Assembly: GCA_002633005.1 (NCBI GenBank)
Contig: NMRA01000422.1
Coordinates: forward strand, 184,001 to 248,000
Origin: Phoronis australis
Lineage: Eukaryota; Phoronida; Phoronidae
DNA length: 64,000 nucleotides
Direction of reading: 5' to 3'
The stretch's first letter is position 1. Each line of letters begins with the position of its first letter. A program made the position numbers and the translations under genes. Below are positions 46,001 to 61,000 of this stretch, one piece after another. A model generated the notes under the pieces. That model had not been told where the DNA came from. It was given only the letters and a program-made list of their open reading frames with translations, and searched no databases.

Positions 46001-49000
46001 CAGAGCTCATTTTGAAGTTGTTCAAACATGATATGTAGATTTATGAAGCTTTAAAAAAGAATTTGAGTTATTTTTGTAAATACCCTATNNNNNNNNNNNN
46101 NNNNNNNNNNNNNNNNNNNNNNNNNNNNNNNNNNNNNNNNNNNNNNNNNNNNNNNNNNNNNNNNNNNNNNNNNNNNNNNNNNNNNNNNNNNNNNNNNNNN
46201 NNNNNNNNNNNNNNNNNNNNNNNNAAGGGGGCCATGGTCCCCCTAAAATTCACTCAGATTCCATGTGGCAGTTGGGGGCTGCGAATGTCTGACGGGCAAA
46301 ATCCTGGCTAATACTCTGCCGTGGCCCCCTTAACTCAAAATCATGGATCTGCCCCTGATTATTGCTATTTTCCCTGTTGCAAGTCTTCGACAGGTGGTCA
46401 CAAATTCCCAAAAGACCTAAGGTTACTACACGGAGAATTGCGGTCGAAAGGGTCAACCAACTGACAAAAGTGTGTGGATGTCGAAGCCCCTTGTGTGCTC
46501 TATGCATTTCCATTGGGATACTACATAACGTTACTTGGTAAGTTTTTAGCCTTCAGTTTCTATTGACATCGTTCGGTAATGTTATCTCCACCAGTTACCC
46601 CAACTGAATAGCGGGTTTATTGAGTGGAACTAAGTGTTTCTCTTCGGAAACTCACCCGGGACTCGGATGCCGGGTAGGCTGTCAGCACATATTCACATAT
46701 TGTCCAGGGTGGGAGTTCGCCACATATAAGAGGTGTATGGTACGTGACGCTCAGAAGTCAAGGGTGACTTTTTCACAGCAGTTTCTCTTCAAAACTATGC
46801 TATGTCCAATAAAATTCTCTAGATGAGTGAGTTTCCTTATTTTATAGCAGACCCCACCCCCAGGACTACCAGATTAGTTACCGAATTAGCATGAATAAGA
46901 TATTCAGTAAATGTCGTAACATTGCATTGGAATAAAAATTGACACCTGGAATGAATTTTACTTGTTGAGATCAGAAGCACATTTTAGGTGTCATGAAAAA
47001 TACACATTGTTAAATCACTTTTAGCCTGTTTCACATATTTCAGATCTTAAACAAGACTTGGGTACAAAGATTATTAGTTTCTACATATAAACATGAAGAT
47101 GAAACGTCAAGTATGTTCTGCCTTACAAAAGTAGTTTTGTCTTGTGTTTTCTTTTATAACTTGCTAATATTTCTTTGACTACTCTGTTACAGGTGAGAGA
47201 AAATCACTGAAACCAGCCGCCTGACCGTCTATTTTACCTTTGGATAAAGTGAAAAGCAATCCTTCAGCAATAACCTGAGAGAATTGAACCTACTTCAGAA
47301 ATTCAACCCTTGATATCGATGCCGGATTATGGACTCCGTTGCATTGGGAAAATTACAATTGTTTTTAACAATATTGTTTCTTTGTATGTATGTGATTGTT
47401 CAGTTTGCCATGTTGTTTTTAAATACAATGATAATTGTTTATTCTCGAATCTTGTGCATAACAGATTCTTATCCAACTAGCTACAATTGAAAATATACTT
47501 GTCTTACATGTGGAACTTTTGTTCATAGACAAGTTAACACAAAACGTAAAATTGTTCAAAGGCCTTCTTAAGAAAGTTCTAAAAATACGCACACACACAC
47601 ACACACACAAACAAATTAAATGCAAAAGGAATACTGCATTTTGATTGCTGCACATTTCTATAGGTCAACAGGAAAATGACAATTCGCAAGGGTATTCGGT
47701 AATCATTTCAGCTTTATAAAGGATAAGCACAACTGCCTTGTATGGGCTTTAAAACTGAAGAATAATTGTGGTTTCAATAATTAGTGACAAACTTGCCTGT
47801 TGATGAAAAATTTATTCGATCATCAAAGTGTAACATTAACGGCTTTCTACTGACAATAAGACGATGCAGTCACTGAATGTCATTTTCCCATACCATTAGT
47901 GTAAAGCCTTTCTTTTGAAAGGAAATGTTAATGTTAATGTCACTCAGTGAAAAAGGACAGGTCATTTATATCAGACGCTTTTGGTTTTCATTTCACTGGG
48001 ATCTAGTTTCAATGGCCTATAGGAGCGCTTGTAAAAAAGGTCCAATTTCGGCACGTGGCTTTCCTTCATGAAACCTCATTCAGCTTCAACAACATCCACA
48101 ATTAGATCCTTGAAGGTACACACAACAGCATATCATAGTGACTCGTTTTGTGCCCAAAATCTGACCCTGAACTAGACCAGAGTGTAACTAGATCTTCTTT
48201 AGATTCAGTCTCTCATGTTTCTTTCAGGAAAGGAAATAAGCTATTGCCCACACGACTCATTGCCTATGAAAGGGCATCTTCACCAACGAGGTTGACTTGT
48301 GTAGCAGTCAGATATAGTTTCTCTTCATACACAAACAATCCACAGGCACATTGTCTTATGGTAACTTAGTACTGCGATTCACATTTCTCCAGGGCCACTG
48401 ACTTGTACATTGTGCCATGCAGCATTGCTGGTGTGTGGAATTGCTGTGGGAATAGAAAGGAGTAACAAAGCTTTTCTATGTTGCGGCTTGAAGTGGCCTT
48501 AAAATGTCATTGAACCTGGAACAAATATTGAAATATGAATAATTAAGTACTCAGGTTGGGTCAAATATATGATATAGTGACTGCTGTACAATTTCACACA
48601 AAATTAAATAATTATTGTTTTCAGAAAGCAAGGGCGTATATGATAAGTATTGTATAAAACTGCGCCTTTATTTTTCATCCGTAGCCATAACAATTCTTTA
48701 AACGCATCACTTGTCTGCAAAGTATGCACGTTTTTTGAGACAACTTCAAACCTTTGATACCCATTTTCAAGCCTTTTTATTTTTGATACTTTCAGCAATT
48801 TTAAACTCCGATTACAGATTCATGGGTCTGTCAAGCATACTTCTAGTCTAAAGCTGAGGGAACCGTTTCTCAGACTGTATTACCTGTTATGTCCACAAAT
48901 TCAGTTGCACCAAACTTTTCAACCCCAACCCCCTATGCCAATCCCCCGCTAAGGACCTGAATAAGTAAATTAACAAAACGACTTACACACCTTTCTTTAA

Positions 49001-52000
49001 AAATAGCTGTTCCTTATCAAAGGCTTTGTTCGTTGTGTCACAAACCAATATCGAGTTGACAGCATAAACATTCAGCAGTGATTGATGTAACTGTCACTGA
49101 TAAACCTGTTAGAAATCATTCCAAACAATAATACTGCTTTGATGTACGAAAAGATCCAGTGTGCTACGTCAAGTATCGTAACACACATCACAACCAAGAT
49201 TAACCCGACTGGCACCTGCCGTGAAGTCGACATCAGCGAGTACCTCAGTTAACAGGCATCAGTAGCATAAACATGGAATAATCGTTAAAATAATAACTAA
49301 CCTTACGTTTGTATAAGGTCGTGCTTACTTCCTCTCATAGAAGCACTCTTTTCACGCAACCTCAGATTTAGTTGGCACGGCTGCAAGCCGTTTCACCATG
49401 TATTTAAAGGGCTCGCGAAGTCGAGGCTGCTTATCTATCACCACTAGTACATGCGCGCCCTCTAATTAATGTACATTTTCCGAATAGCCCCGATGCTGGC
49501 CCTGTTCAGACGGTGGCATTATCTCCCGAGACTATGTGAGAAAAATACGTGAAGAGCCCAAACATATCGGAGGAGCGGCCTCTCCCCAATAATTCTTTGG
49601 GAACGAAATCAAGCCGCACCTGACCTTGGCTGTCATGCTAGATGGTTTCGACAGGGGTTTTTCGAACTAATTTTCTCCAACTTCAGAATAAGTTTGGTGC
49701 TTTACTATGGTCGGCTGATACTCGTTTTTGGAGCTCATAAATTTGTGGTCATGTGATTGTATTTTAAGAGGGCCATGCCCAGAATATTTCAGGCATTTAT
49801 TTTTGGTACTCCAAGCGACAATTTTCGGTCTAGTTTTACTTTGCTTTACCAATAGGCTTTTGCGGGATGTTGGCGTGACCCGCCTTTAGAGATATCTACG
49901 ATGCTTGTGATACATTTGCCATGTGGTTTACGATTACATTTTCTCTGCCACTATTAAAATGTAAAGGCTTGAATGTACAGTAGTAGGGACCGGTGCCAAC
50001 GAATTTAATAATTGTCACATTTCATAGAAGCAAGTTGGATTTATTGTGAATGTAAACTTCCCTTTACATGTTATGTAACCTAACATATCTGGGCCACGAG
50101 TGGTGATGTGAGTTCAGTTGCTCAACTAGTAACCCTCATCCCATCCGCAGGTCTCATCTTCATGCTTTAGTAGTCAAATTATAGATCAGCATGGTGTTTT
50201 ACATGCGTGGTGAACTGTGAAAGCATAGTGTTTTCTGTATTGTTATGCTGACTGTGTACACCTAGCGTGCGTTCAGTGAGGCTAGGACCTACGCCAGGAA
50301 TTACTAAAACCTAGTCAAAGTCACATGCTCCACTTCAAAATACACGGCAATGTCTCACGTTATCTCGCGAAGTCTTGCGTTTTAGCGAGGTCCTAGCGCT
50401 ATCTGTCACCTGCTCGTCACTTCGTCAATTTTTCTCCTACAAGGCAAAGCACATATCCTTAAGTTTGGTATAGCAAGACATAAGCATAGCGCATTTCCCT
50501 TATTGTATAGTATAAATAGGTAAATAAAACAACAAGAATGGATCAACTGAAATTTTCGGATGTAATAACGTCTTTTGTCCACAGAAACAGAAACAGAAAC
50601 AGAAATAAAGTAAAATCAAACACTATATGACAATTGACATTTAAGATATGGCGTAATGAATGTGATACATTTTTGGGTAAAAAAATCAATGACATATTTT
50701 AAGAAGTTTTTATGTTCAATCCATGAGGTTCTCTTGTATTGAGCTTTTCTATCCAATATTGCTCTCTTTTGAGTCTGTATAGAAAATGTAACCTTTGACC
50801 TTTGATGGAAACAAAGCAGTGGCGACTATTCACTTGGGAAATGTTTACTGGGCAATCCTTTGAGCGCATGCGCTCATACATATTCTTGGGGGCGGAGAAT
50901 TTTGAAATCTGTATTGAAATGAAAGAGTTTATATTTCGTCTGCGTTTTAAATATGGTTAATCTGGGCTGAGCTGCATGAAGCTATAAAAGTTATCCGCTG
51001 GATAAGTTTGATTGTTGCATGACGTCAGGTGCATTGTTCAACAATAACAACGAGACACGTGATAATGCAATGTCATTGTTGCTATACGACGTATTACTTT
51101 TATGTAACTGCATGGGGCCCTGATGATTTTTTCTAGAAATTCTTGCAAGCACGAGTTTTTGCGTTCCATGCCTCTTGATGTATCATGGAGGTTACGTAGG
51201 GCCTGATAGACAAGCCTACGTATTTACCAAATATCAATAAAACTGTATATTTCAAATCAGAAAACGTATATATTTTCTCGAAAGTAAAAAGCCTGCAAAA
51301 ATTGTCTTTTGAAATTTCGCCATTCTGACTTTAATAAGTTTACGTGATCATGTTTTTTAAGAAAATTTTTCAAAAAATGAATTGTACATTTTTAGCAAAA
51401 CAACAGTATTAATGACATGATCCAATTTTGTTTGATGTAAGGGTTCCCAGAGAGATCTCAAAAACGACGTTTTATTTTTCCATGAAAATTATAAATTCCT
51501 GTATTTGAAAGCGCAAAAGTGGTGCATTTTAAGAACAATTCCTGACAACGTTTTGAAAAACAACAAAAGCATGACATCTGAAAGTTCAATGTGAAATCCT
51601 ATAAACCATTTCTGAAATATGATGTTCCGAACTAAGCCAAATTTGGACATTTTACTAAGGACCTACAAAACTTCAGCTAATGTTTTTCTGTGATTGTAAC
51701 TCTTGTCATCGTTATTTACATGTAATCTTTTGATGTTCTAGCGACCTGTGGAGGCACATTTAACTCTCGCTCTGGTGTTCTCCAATCACCAAACTACCCT
51801 TCTAACTACGACACCCACGCCAACTGTACATGGTATATCCATGGACCATTTGGACATTACATAAACATCACCTTTGACTATTTTGAGCTTCAAACTAGTG
51901 ACGGATGCTCTAAAGACTTTATTGAACTCAGGCACAAAAACGAAAGCGGTAAGTATAATTACTATGGTTCAAGTTCATAAATTTAGGACACTTCATTTGA

Positions 52001-55000
52001 GCATATAACTCTAGCCCTAAAATGCCAACTCCCGCACTTGATCAATGTATCCTATTATTAGAGCTTGCGACCGCGAGACTAGCCGCAAGAGTTTGCGCTG
52101 TAAATTTCGGGCAGTCTTCTCGACTGAGTTTTAATCAAGAGTTGTAGTTATCAAATCAAGCCTAATTTCATTGCTTCGTTTTCATTTTTACATTTTTGTT
52201 GATCAAGTGAGACTCGAGCCTTTGGAGTATTCGTGAGTGCAAATGTTTTGAGAAGCCAGCACAATAAAGGTATGACCGGGCACCGAGGCCGTGTGAACGC
52301 ATGCTAATTCAGTGTTTGCTGACAGAATGCTGTTGTGAAACAATAACTCGATTTTATATGCTATCGTCACATGTTAGGGGAATCTTTATTTAGATATACA
52401 AATACATTATTCAAATCATTGTTACCGTACAACCTTTGCCTTGACGGTTCTGTGGAAGGGGAACCTGACTTCACGGCCCCGACAAGTAAGTAGATTTTTT
52501 TTCTCGTGGCTAATTCACCTAAATAATTACGTGCACATTATTTCTTTGGCTCAATATTATAGTCTTTTCGTGAATGGAGGTTTAGTTTCCAACTTAAGCT
52601 GGTTTATGTTCGTGATATCCAGTCCCGGCGGCCGCGGCGGGTCTTATTGGGTTCCGAGCCACTAGTGGGGAGTAACAAGCGTTTTGTGTGTTTAGAACTG
52701 AAATAATCGCAAGTCTAAAAGTACAACACACAGCTATGTTCCCGGTCTGTATTTCACGAAAGAAAGGTTCAAATTTATCACCAAACAGACCCAAAACCAT
52801 GTCCTTGGGAATAGTGTAGCAGTGAACGGAAACACATAGCTCTATACACAACTAAAGTGGTTAAATACATGCAAAAGCAAAGCTAAAGCATGCGAACAGT
52901 GCAAGAAAATCCCGCAAATGCATGAACAGCAGACTCAAATTGATGACCCACAGGTCTTCAAATTTACACATACCCATTGATTGAATGCCCTTTGGGTCAA
53001 ATGACCCATAGACCGATTTTCCTAAATTCAACCCTTATTTTGGGATTTTTCTGAGAACTATCTTGACGTGACGTGTTCGCGAAAAAAGATGCAAACAAAG
53101 AGGCACTAGTCGCTTCCTACTTGAACTAACCTAAGTCACTAAACTCTACTCTGGGATGCACATACGTACTTTTCAGAGACATGACAAAGGTCAATATTGG
53201 CACAATATATTCAAGCATTTTCATTTCATGACTTTTAAAATATACCATTGTCATGTGACCAACATGAACGAACAAAATTGATCTATGGCCACTGTAATCC
53301 AAACCAGTAAGAAGCATTCATAGTTGGGAACTGCGGGGTAGCGCCTCTTTTGTGGACAAGTTTGGCTTGTGCTTAGGATGACGCATTATGGGATAGAAAA
53401 TATTAACTTGCGAAAGACCATAAAACGGCCCATTTTAAAGCAAAAAAATTGGCTATTGCACTGCTAACGTCCAGACTACCCTATTAACTTTACGGGAGAT
53501 GTGCATACTCATTGATGACAAGTTTTTCCGAACTCCCATATGCCAACGTTTACGTACATCTCAAATTTTCGGGATCCTTAGATTCTCACTAAAGGTGATT
53601 TTTCATCACTCCATCCAAGCATACAAACTGCCTGAGACTCTCAAAGAAAGGCTCTCAAAACACCCATTGAAATACCAATAAATGCAGCGTGTACATGTGT
53701 AAAGGAACGCTATTAATGCAACTCGATCCATGACCGCGGCAGTAAGACTACTTTCACTGTCTCCGGCCTAGTGAAAACACTTTTCTGACGAGCCTCCGGG
53801 GATTTGTAACCCTACTATGTGTGTAAAGGTGACACTGTAAATCACCTCATGCGTTAGTATTTGGACAAATCCTACGAACAGTGCCACTTCAGCAACGGCA
53901 ATATGGTTTGCGACATATCATCTCAGTTTAAAATTGATAATATTTCGGAAATCACACTCCATTATACACTAAGCACAAGTGGTCGCAATAAGGTCAGATG
54001 TTCCTTAGCTTATTTTCTTGTAAGACGACTATTAGGACTACCGGGAATTTCCGAAAATAAGACCATCCAAGTGTAAGCCCATGGGTGTTTTTTCGGAAAA
54101 TTTCCAAAAGTGCGCTCGTGGGCGCATTGTCAGCCATTGTTTACACTTCGAAAAACTGATATTTTTTCATAATACGTATGTATTATGTTTTGGTTAAAAT
54201 ATTTTGTTTATTTTGGCGACACGTTGTATTTTGGGATAGCGACTTCACCCATTTAGCGAGATATTGGTGACTTCGTTGTTAACTAACCGCGTTAGCATAG
54301 TATGAAGGACAGTTTGAACGACACAATTTCCGAACATACTCCCGGTTGTGTATTCGGTTTCACTTGACGTTTTTCAACAACTCGTTTTCCAAATATCCGC
54401 CCATACTGTAGGCCTGCTTTCGAAAATTCCCGGTACTCGAACTGCTCTGGGTCAAGCACATACGAAAAGACGTACCCTCATAAAACTAAACGGTGAGCTT
54501 TGACAATTCTTACTTACTGATGTATACGCATGAAGATGTTTTATAGGTTATTTGCTGGGTAGATTCTGCGGATCGTCGACGCCGGATACAATACGCTTTC
54601 CTGACGGTGATGCCTTTGTACGTTTTGTATCTGATTCATCAGTGACTGCAAAAGGGTTTCGAATGAGATATGTAGCAAGCCATACAGGTATTTTTACAAC
54701 ATTCTTCTGTCTGAGAATTTACCTATGATGTATTTAAACTGCATCGTGATACCATTTCCTTATCAAAAGACAACTGCGGCTTGATCTCGATGTAGCATGG
54801 GGTTACTGGTTGACACAGCCTCTTGGGTTACTTTCGGTTTCTTGAATGATAACTGCATTTAAACTGTTGTGTACCAGTTCCTCATTCTAATAGACAATGG
54901 TATTCAAAATTATATAGAGACCTGTTCTTACTAAAAACTTAAAGCTCTCGATCTGAGCACATATTCTGATTAACGATTACGACTTCGTCAAGGAGTGTCG

Positions 55001-58000
55001 TGCATCCGACTTATCGAGTTGAAATTCGCACGCGACTGATTTAGTATACTCTTTCACAGTGCTACGAAAGATAGCACTACCGATTGTTGTTTAACATGGC
55101 CTCTCATTGGTTAAAGTAATGAAACCGACGTCAGAACGCTCACTCATTCCCATTGGTAGAAATCTGGAAACCCCTTTCAGTTTATAGTTACCAATTTTGG
55201 CGATCAACTTTGACTTGAATAGTTACATTTTATTAATACGGGCAGTGATCAAAGTAAACAAAATTAAGGGAACCCCGATCCTGTGACTTAAGCTCAAACA
55301 ATTACAGTGCACAAAGGAGTGTGCAAGTTGTACATGTAGCGATGTGATCGGTATACTTCCGGCCAGGGCATGCGCATTGATGCCCACACACGGAATTCCG
55401 TGTGTCGTTCATCATGTTTCTACAGAGCCACTTTTCAGTAAAGGTGGCTCAGTGTCAGAGGGTAGCGATTTAGTTGTCTGTTGGAAAAAGAACAAATCCT
55501 ATTTTGTTTCGCCGACTTTTGCTCGGCTCCGGAAGTCGTTGGTTATCCACCACATTACCAGCAATTCGTAAACTAGGTCATCCGCCAGGTTCTCTGCGTA
55601 AACTAGGTCATCGCTTATGGACCAGTTAGCGCTTCACTCTCCGCGTGCATGTCTACAGGAAAGAAGCACCAGGAAGGTTGTTCTACATTTTGTAGCCCAA
55701 AATTACCAAAGTTCAAATATATTCCGTTAAAAAGGAAAGACAAAACATATGTCTGGTCAATACCAACAGTCACCACTCTTAAGCAAATCAAAGCTGTCCT
55801 TAATCGTTGCCTTATCTCGACCTACCTCAATCGACTAGTTTTTCGCAATGCAACAACACAATTCTCATGAATTCAACTTGCAATGACCCCTTTCAATTTT
55901 AAACCATGCCCGAAGTACTCGGAAACAAATTATTGTTGGGTACAACGAGGTTTTTTTCTCTGAAGTGGATCGTAAACACCTCAGGTGAGTTTTCCGCACA
56001 TAGCTACTTTGGGTTTAGAGCTGAATTTTAGCTCCCATAATATGGGGCGGGTCGGGCCGGTCAAGGACCAATCCTTGTTATACGCACTACTTAAAGCATT
56101 GGAATCAAACTGTTATATATAGAGAAAAACGTTTATTACATTTCAATCTTGATTATACTGACATCTGTTGGGTCTATCGGCAACTAACCGCACATGAAAG
56201 GCTTGGTCGAAAATTATCGTTTTTTCACATGTACTTTCGGGTTTTTAGCGGCGATTTCACTGATCGAAGCGACAAAATAAGCCAAAACTTTAGCCATACC
56301 ATGTTAGACATATTTTTTTTCCAATTTTGCTGAAACTTGGCCACGTTTTTATCAAAATACGTATCTATGTTATGTGCTATCGGCAAATGTGATTGATTCA
56401 TAAATAAGACCCTCATGCTGTATTTTCTGCAAAACCCATGTATCCTGAAGGGGGCTAACTGAGTGATTTTCGCGCATGTGCAGTTTACGGTTTCAACATT
56501 GCTGGTAATGAGTGTTATAATGAACCACATCAGGTACATGTATCAACATTAGCATACTTGTATTGATGCAATCCGTGAATGCTGCCACCCAGAAACGCTA
56601 CAGCGCTACCGAAATAGCACAAACAAATTAAGTCGTCTGCTGCAGTCGGAGTGTGTAGGCGCAGGAACGCAAGAAGCGATTTCGGGAGACTGTTACCCAA
56701 TAAACTTGTCGGCCTTCATTATTCTGGGGTTAGGAATTTCAATGAACTGCATGTATGTGCTTTCTAATACCAGAAAGGTTATTGGTGCTTTTTAGAATGC
56801 GGTGGTAGCTTCACAGCCCCATCGGGTCACTTCACCAGTCCAGGATACCCAGTCGCGTATCCCCACTCTCGAGAATGTGTCTTCCGAATTAGGCTTCAAC
56901 TGGGTCGACGAATTAAGCTTGTCATTGACAACATCAACATAGGAGTGCTAAACTATTATTGTGATACCAGGAACGTGCTCACCGTAAGTATAATCATGGA
57001 CAACCGTGCATATTCTCAATGGACAAAATCTGTGATCGCACGCACAAGACGTTCCCTATTGTCTGAGAAGTCAGTATTCGCGAGAGGCGCCTGGTGTGAG
57101 TGACGGTTTTACTTCCAGCAAGTAAGTCGTCTGTTCACTAATCGATTGCCTTTTTTGCATGTTGAATTGTTAATGGTGCTGGTTCGGCTGTAATTTTATT
57201 TACTTTATTTTATCCAATCACATGAGTATTACAAAAATCTCCGTAAAGCATCTGTAGGGAATAACGCAAAACAATAATGTTTTATTGGCCTTGAGCAATC
57301 AATATCCTGCAAAGCATTTGGTGACACTTTTATCAAACTTATGAAATCGATTAATCCAATTATTGTAAAACTACTCACTACTGTCATCAACCAAAATGTT
57401 AACAGTTAATTTTCCAACTGCTGGGGATTGGAAAATTCCCAAAGTTCATCGTTGCATCTATCTAAGGGACGTTTTCAAAACATCTGTTAATGGGACTTCG
57501 GTACTAATTTTCCACCTACATTTTCAGAGCATTTCGATTTCGACTTTGAGCGGCTCTTTGTCAAACTATATTTGAGTGGACTCACCTTGATTTCCACATG
57601 TTAAGAGGCAGTCCATATGAATAACCAATAGATTTTCAAAAATCAGTCTGTACGTCAAAATTCAAAACAACTTTTTTGTACTGAGTCATTAATAAAATTG
57701 TCTTGCATGAATTGTTTTCTCTTGACCTAAAATGTATGTTTTTCACACCGTTAATGATCGCACTTTCAGAAAAATTCAACGTTGGGATGGTTGGCGACCG
57801 GTTTGGAGATTAATTTTCGTAGAAGCCTGCGGGGACATTACAATATGAACGCAAAATTGCAATGACTTTTGACCGAGTAAGAGGACTAAAACCCACTTAG
57901 GTGCCTCCCTTCCTATGCCAGTGGTTCTCACAACGAAGATAAAAAATACGAGTAAGGCAGATACGGCTGGCAGTCGCGTTCACTGTCTCCGTGTAAACAA

Positions 58001-61000
58001 ACAGCGACGCCATCTATTATTTAGACGAAGCATGCATGCCAGTCACAATTTATGTATATAATTTTTTGAAATAAGCAATAATCATCAGTGTGGCTTTGAG
58101 AGAATGGTAATTAGTAGTGCTGTCTCCTTTTTATCTAAAATACAAGGTATTTATGTCGCTTTTTCCAGCTAATTACACGTTTTAGAGGCCCCCTATTGGT
58201 GGTTGAGGCAACTTACAACAGGCAAATAGGACGAATTGCAGTCCATCTAATGCATTGTAGGAAAAAACTACGGAGAGGCAACGTTTTTAATTTTGATTAT
58301 GAAGAAGTTAGGAATGACTAAACAAATTTTTAAAAAAGGTCAGTTTTTGAAAAGGTGCATTATGGCTGCTACAGAGTGCCAAAATTGGCCGAACATGGAT
58401 TCAGTGAAAACCTGCAAAATAGCCGTTTTCGACACACAAAATGGAAGCGTACACATTTGAAAATAAAATTTGAAAGATAAATCATTAAACTATTCAATCA
58501 GTCCTTTATAACCGTATCACACACTTGTTATCAGCTAGCTATACATGCTAGTAAAACAGTGGCAGTTCTAGGATATCACAGGGGGGGGGCAACATTTTGT
58601 CCGGCTGTAAGCATTTGCACACTGCCACGATTGTGGATGCGCATAGCACCGAATGGGGGGAGGTCGGAAGGGGGGTTTGCCTCCCTCCCGCCCAGGAAAT
58701 TTTTCTGTTTTTTCCTCTAAAAATCAAGCATTTTCCTTGATTTCTGATGTATTATCCAAGAAAAAAAGGCCAAAAAAAAGAAACACGGAGAACGTGTCAC
58801 ACAGGAGAACCTGCGAGTTCCACAGACTCGAACTCACGACCTGGCTGACAGGACGCGCGTGCTGTACCACTACCCCACCACGATTTCACTAATAAACTTA
58901 AACTAAGAGACCTACTTGTTTATGGTCCACAGCGTTTGCACGCGAAACCTACTCCTTTTTGTAATACTTATTACACGTTTTATATTTTGTGCAATCGGTT
59001 CTTAACAAATTTGTTGTATTTAAAATAGTCTTCAAATGCCCAAAAGACCAAATCCGTTTTTCGTGTTGGCAATAATGACGGGATTGCTTTGGAAATCGTC
59101 TTAAGTTAAGGTTTGACAAAGAGAGAATTAATGAGTTTCTGAGTGATTCACTAAGGCTTCGATTAAAATTCACATCTTACCAGCAGCTTCTGTTTTTCCA
59201 TCGTCACTCAGGTTCCATTTTCTTTAAAAAATGAATTAAATTTTCTTCATTGCACTGTGGAGCAGACGACGGAAACGGAGTCGTAGTGCGCAGCGCCACT
59301 GCCGGTCGCCTGGGATATCGCGGGAGAGCCTACACTTAGCCATAGTTCCGTTACGAATGCGCCGTGTTCCGAATTTGACACTTGAAATTGGATCTGAGCC
59401 CCCCCCAACACTGAAACTGCACACATTTAAATCTTTTTTCATCCATATAATTTTAATTACCGGGGCAAATTAATAAACTCAACATTTCCCTACGCTCTTG
59501 CTGTTTTATTTTTTTTGCGGCAGCCAAGGGGGGGGGGGGGGCGGGCCCCCTGCCCCCCCTAAATCCGCCTATGTAAAATTCATTCAAACACGTCTACTTC
59601 CGCGCCCAATTTTGTTGCAAAATGGAGGCACAGATCATGAAAAGAGAAATAATGAATGAAAATTCTTAAAAAGCGAAATTTTCCTACATCTCACCAAACC
59701 AAACTGATTTGTTTAGTCTAAAAATCCGTGATTTTGGGTATAGAGTCTACCTGTTGGTTTTTATATGGAGTCACTTGGTTAGCAGATCTTGCTATAAGCC
59801 GACTCCCAGTTGAAAGAGTCTCCCAATGTAGGGACAATTTCATTTTTAAGGAACCACGTTTTTTGACGGATTTTCACAAAGTTTGTCACATAAGGTTAAG
59901 TCGAGTAGTGAATGACTATTCTAAAACGCATTAAATACGTTGACGACGCTCTAAAAGTTTCCGAGGTGGAATAATTAATGTTATTTTATTATCAATCAGC
60001 ATTCCTTCATTGTATAATCTGTCGTCCGTTACTTCTGCTTATCCATAAATTTGATTTTCGGACAGATTCGAAGACCGTTACAGCATCTGCCTGACCATTT
60101 TGGATGTCGTGACAATAAAACGACTTGACTTTTTTGATAATCTTGGCTTAAATGCAAAAGGCAGGACGCATCCGTGTCCGTCGATTCTGAGGATATCGAC
60201 AGTCACTACCGTAACTCCCTGGTTGAACAACGTTTTTCGACTACTGTGTAGATATCTCTTCACCGTCGATCATTGCCAAACCAGTTCTTCAGATTTGAAG
60301 AACTTCATAAAGAGAATTTGTGCTTCAACCAGTCAGCGATATCAATTTTAATAATACTCATACCACTGATTCGGACTTTGACATTTCCCTCACCGCATTC
60401 ATTATCCATCATTTGTTTTCAATCTTGGCTTTGAAGTGTCAAGAGAGATAGAGATAGGTCTAAGATTTCCTACATTAGCAATCATTTTTGCTATCAACAA
60501 GACATTTCCAAGACCGTCAGTTGTAATGTTTTCAATCTTTGTTTTTATTTAAGCAGAATCTATAATTTATATCTTACTGAGATCCGTAATTTAAAGACTT
60601 GGAGTCATTTGAAATGCTTGTTTGAATTAATACCTCGGAAGCTGATGTGTTGGGTCTTTCATCTGATTTAAAGGTTTATGATGGGAGTGAGGACGATTCT
60701 CGTATTGCGAGGATATGTGGAAGGAACAGAGTCATAGCTCCCAAATACTCCTCATCGAACACCATGACCGTAGTTTTTGTAACGGACGGAAGTAGCAGCA
60801 ACCGGGGGTTCTCAGCGTCTTATTCGTCCCAGGAGCCATCAGGTGTGTAACTTTGAATAAATTTCTCTTGTCTCAAATCCCTTTAAATCAACTACATGAA
60901 GTGACTTTGAGATGGTGAACTTCTCCATTTATATAATACATTGTTTTTCCCAATCTCTGTATTGATGTACATATAGCACAACGTTTCGGACGGCGATTTC

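Larger units (their letters stand above)
44546..51741 (+). other. CUB gene intron, 7.2 kb
   Basis: Contains the assembly gap (46089-46224), MITE copy c, a CA microsatellite (47584-47608), a CAGAAA-type repeat (50580-50608) and a reverse 540-bp TIR copy at its 3' end. No exon is seen, but one could be hidden in the gap. Confidence 0.5.
56984..60673 (+). other. Intron within CUB5
   Basis: Contains copy 3 of the ~1 kb TIR element (58557-59573). The remaining sequence is AT-rich with no recognised feature. Confidence 0.45.

Noticed and set aside
46063-46311. ORFs on both strands crossing 46089-46224
   Set aside because: They run through unknown bases.
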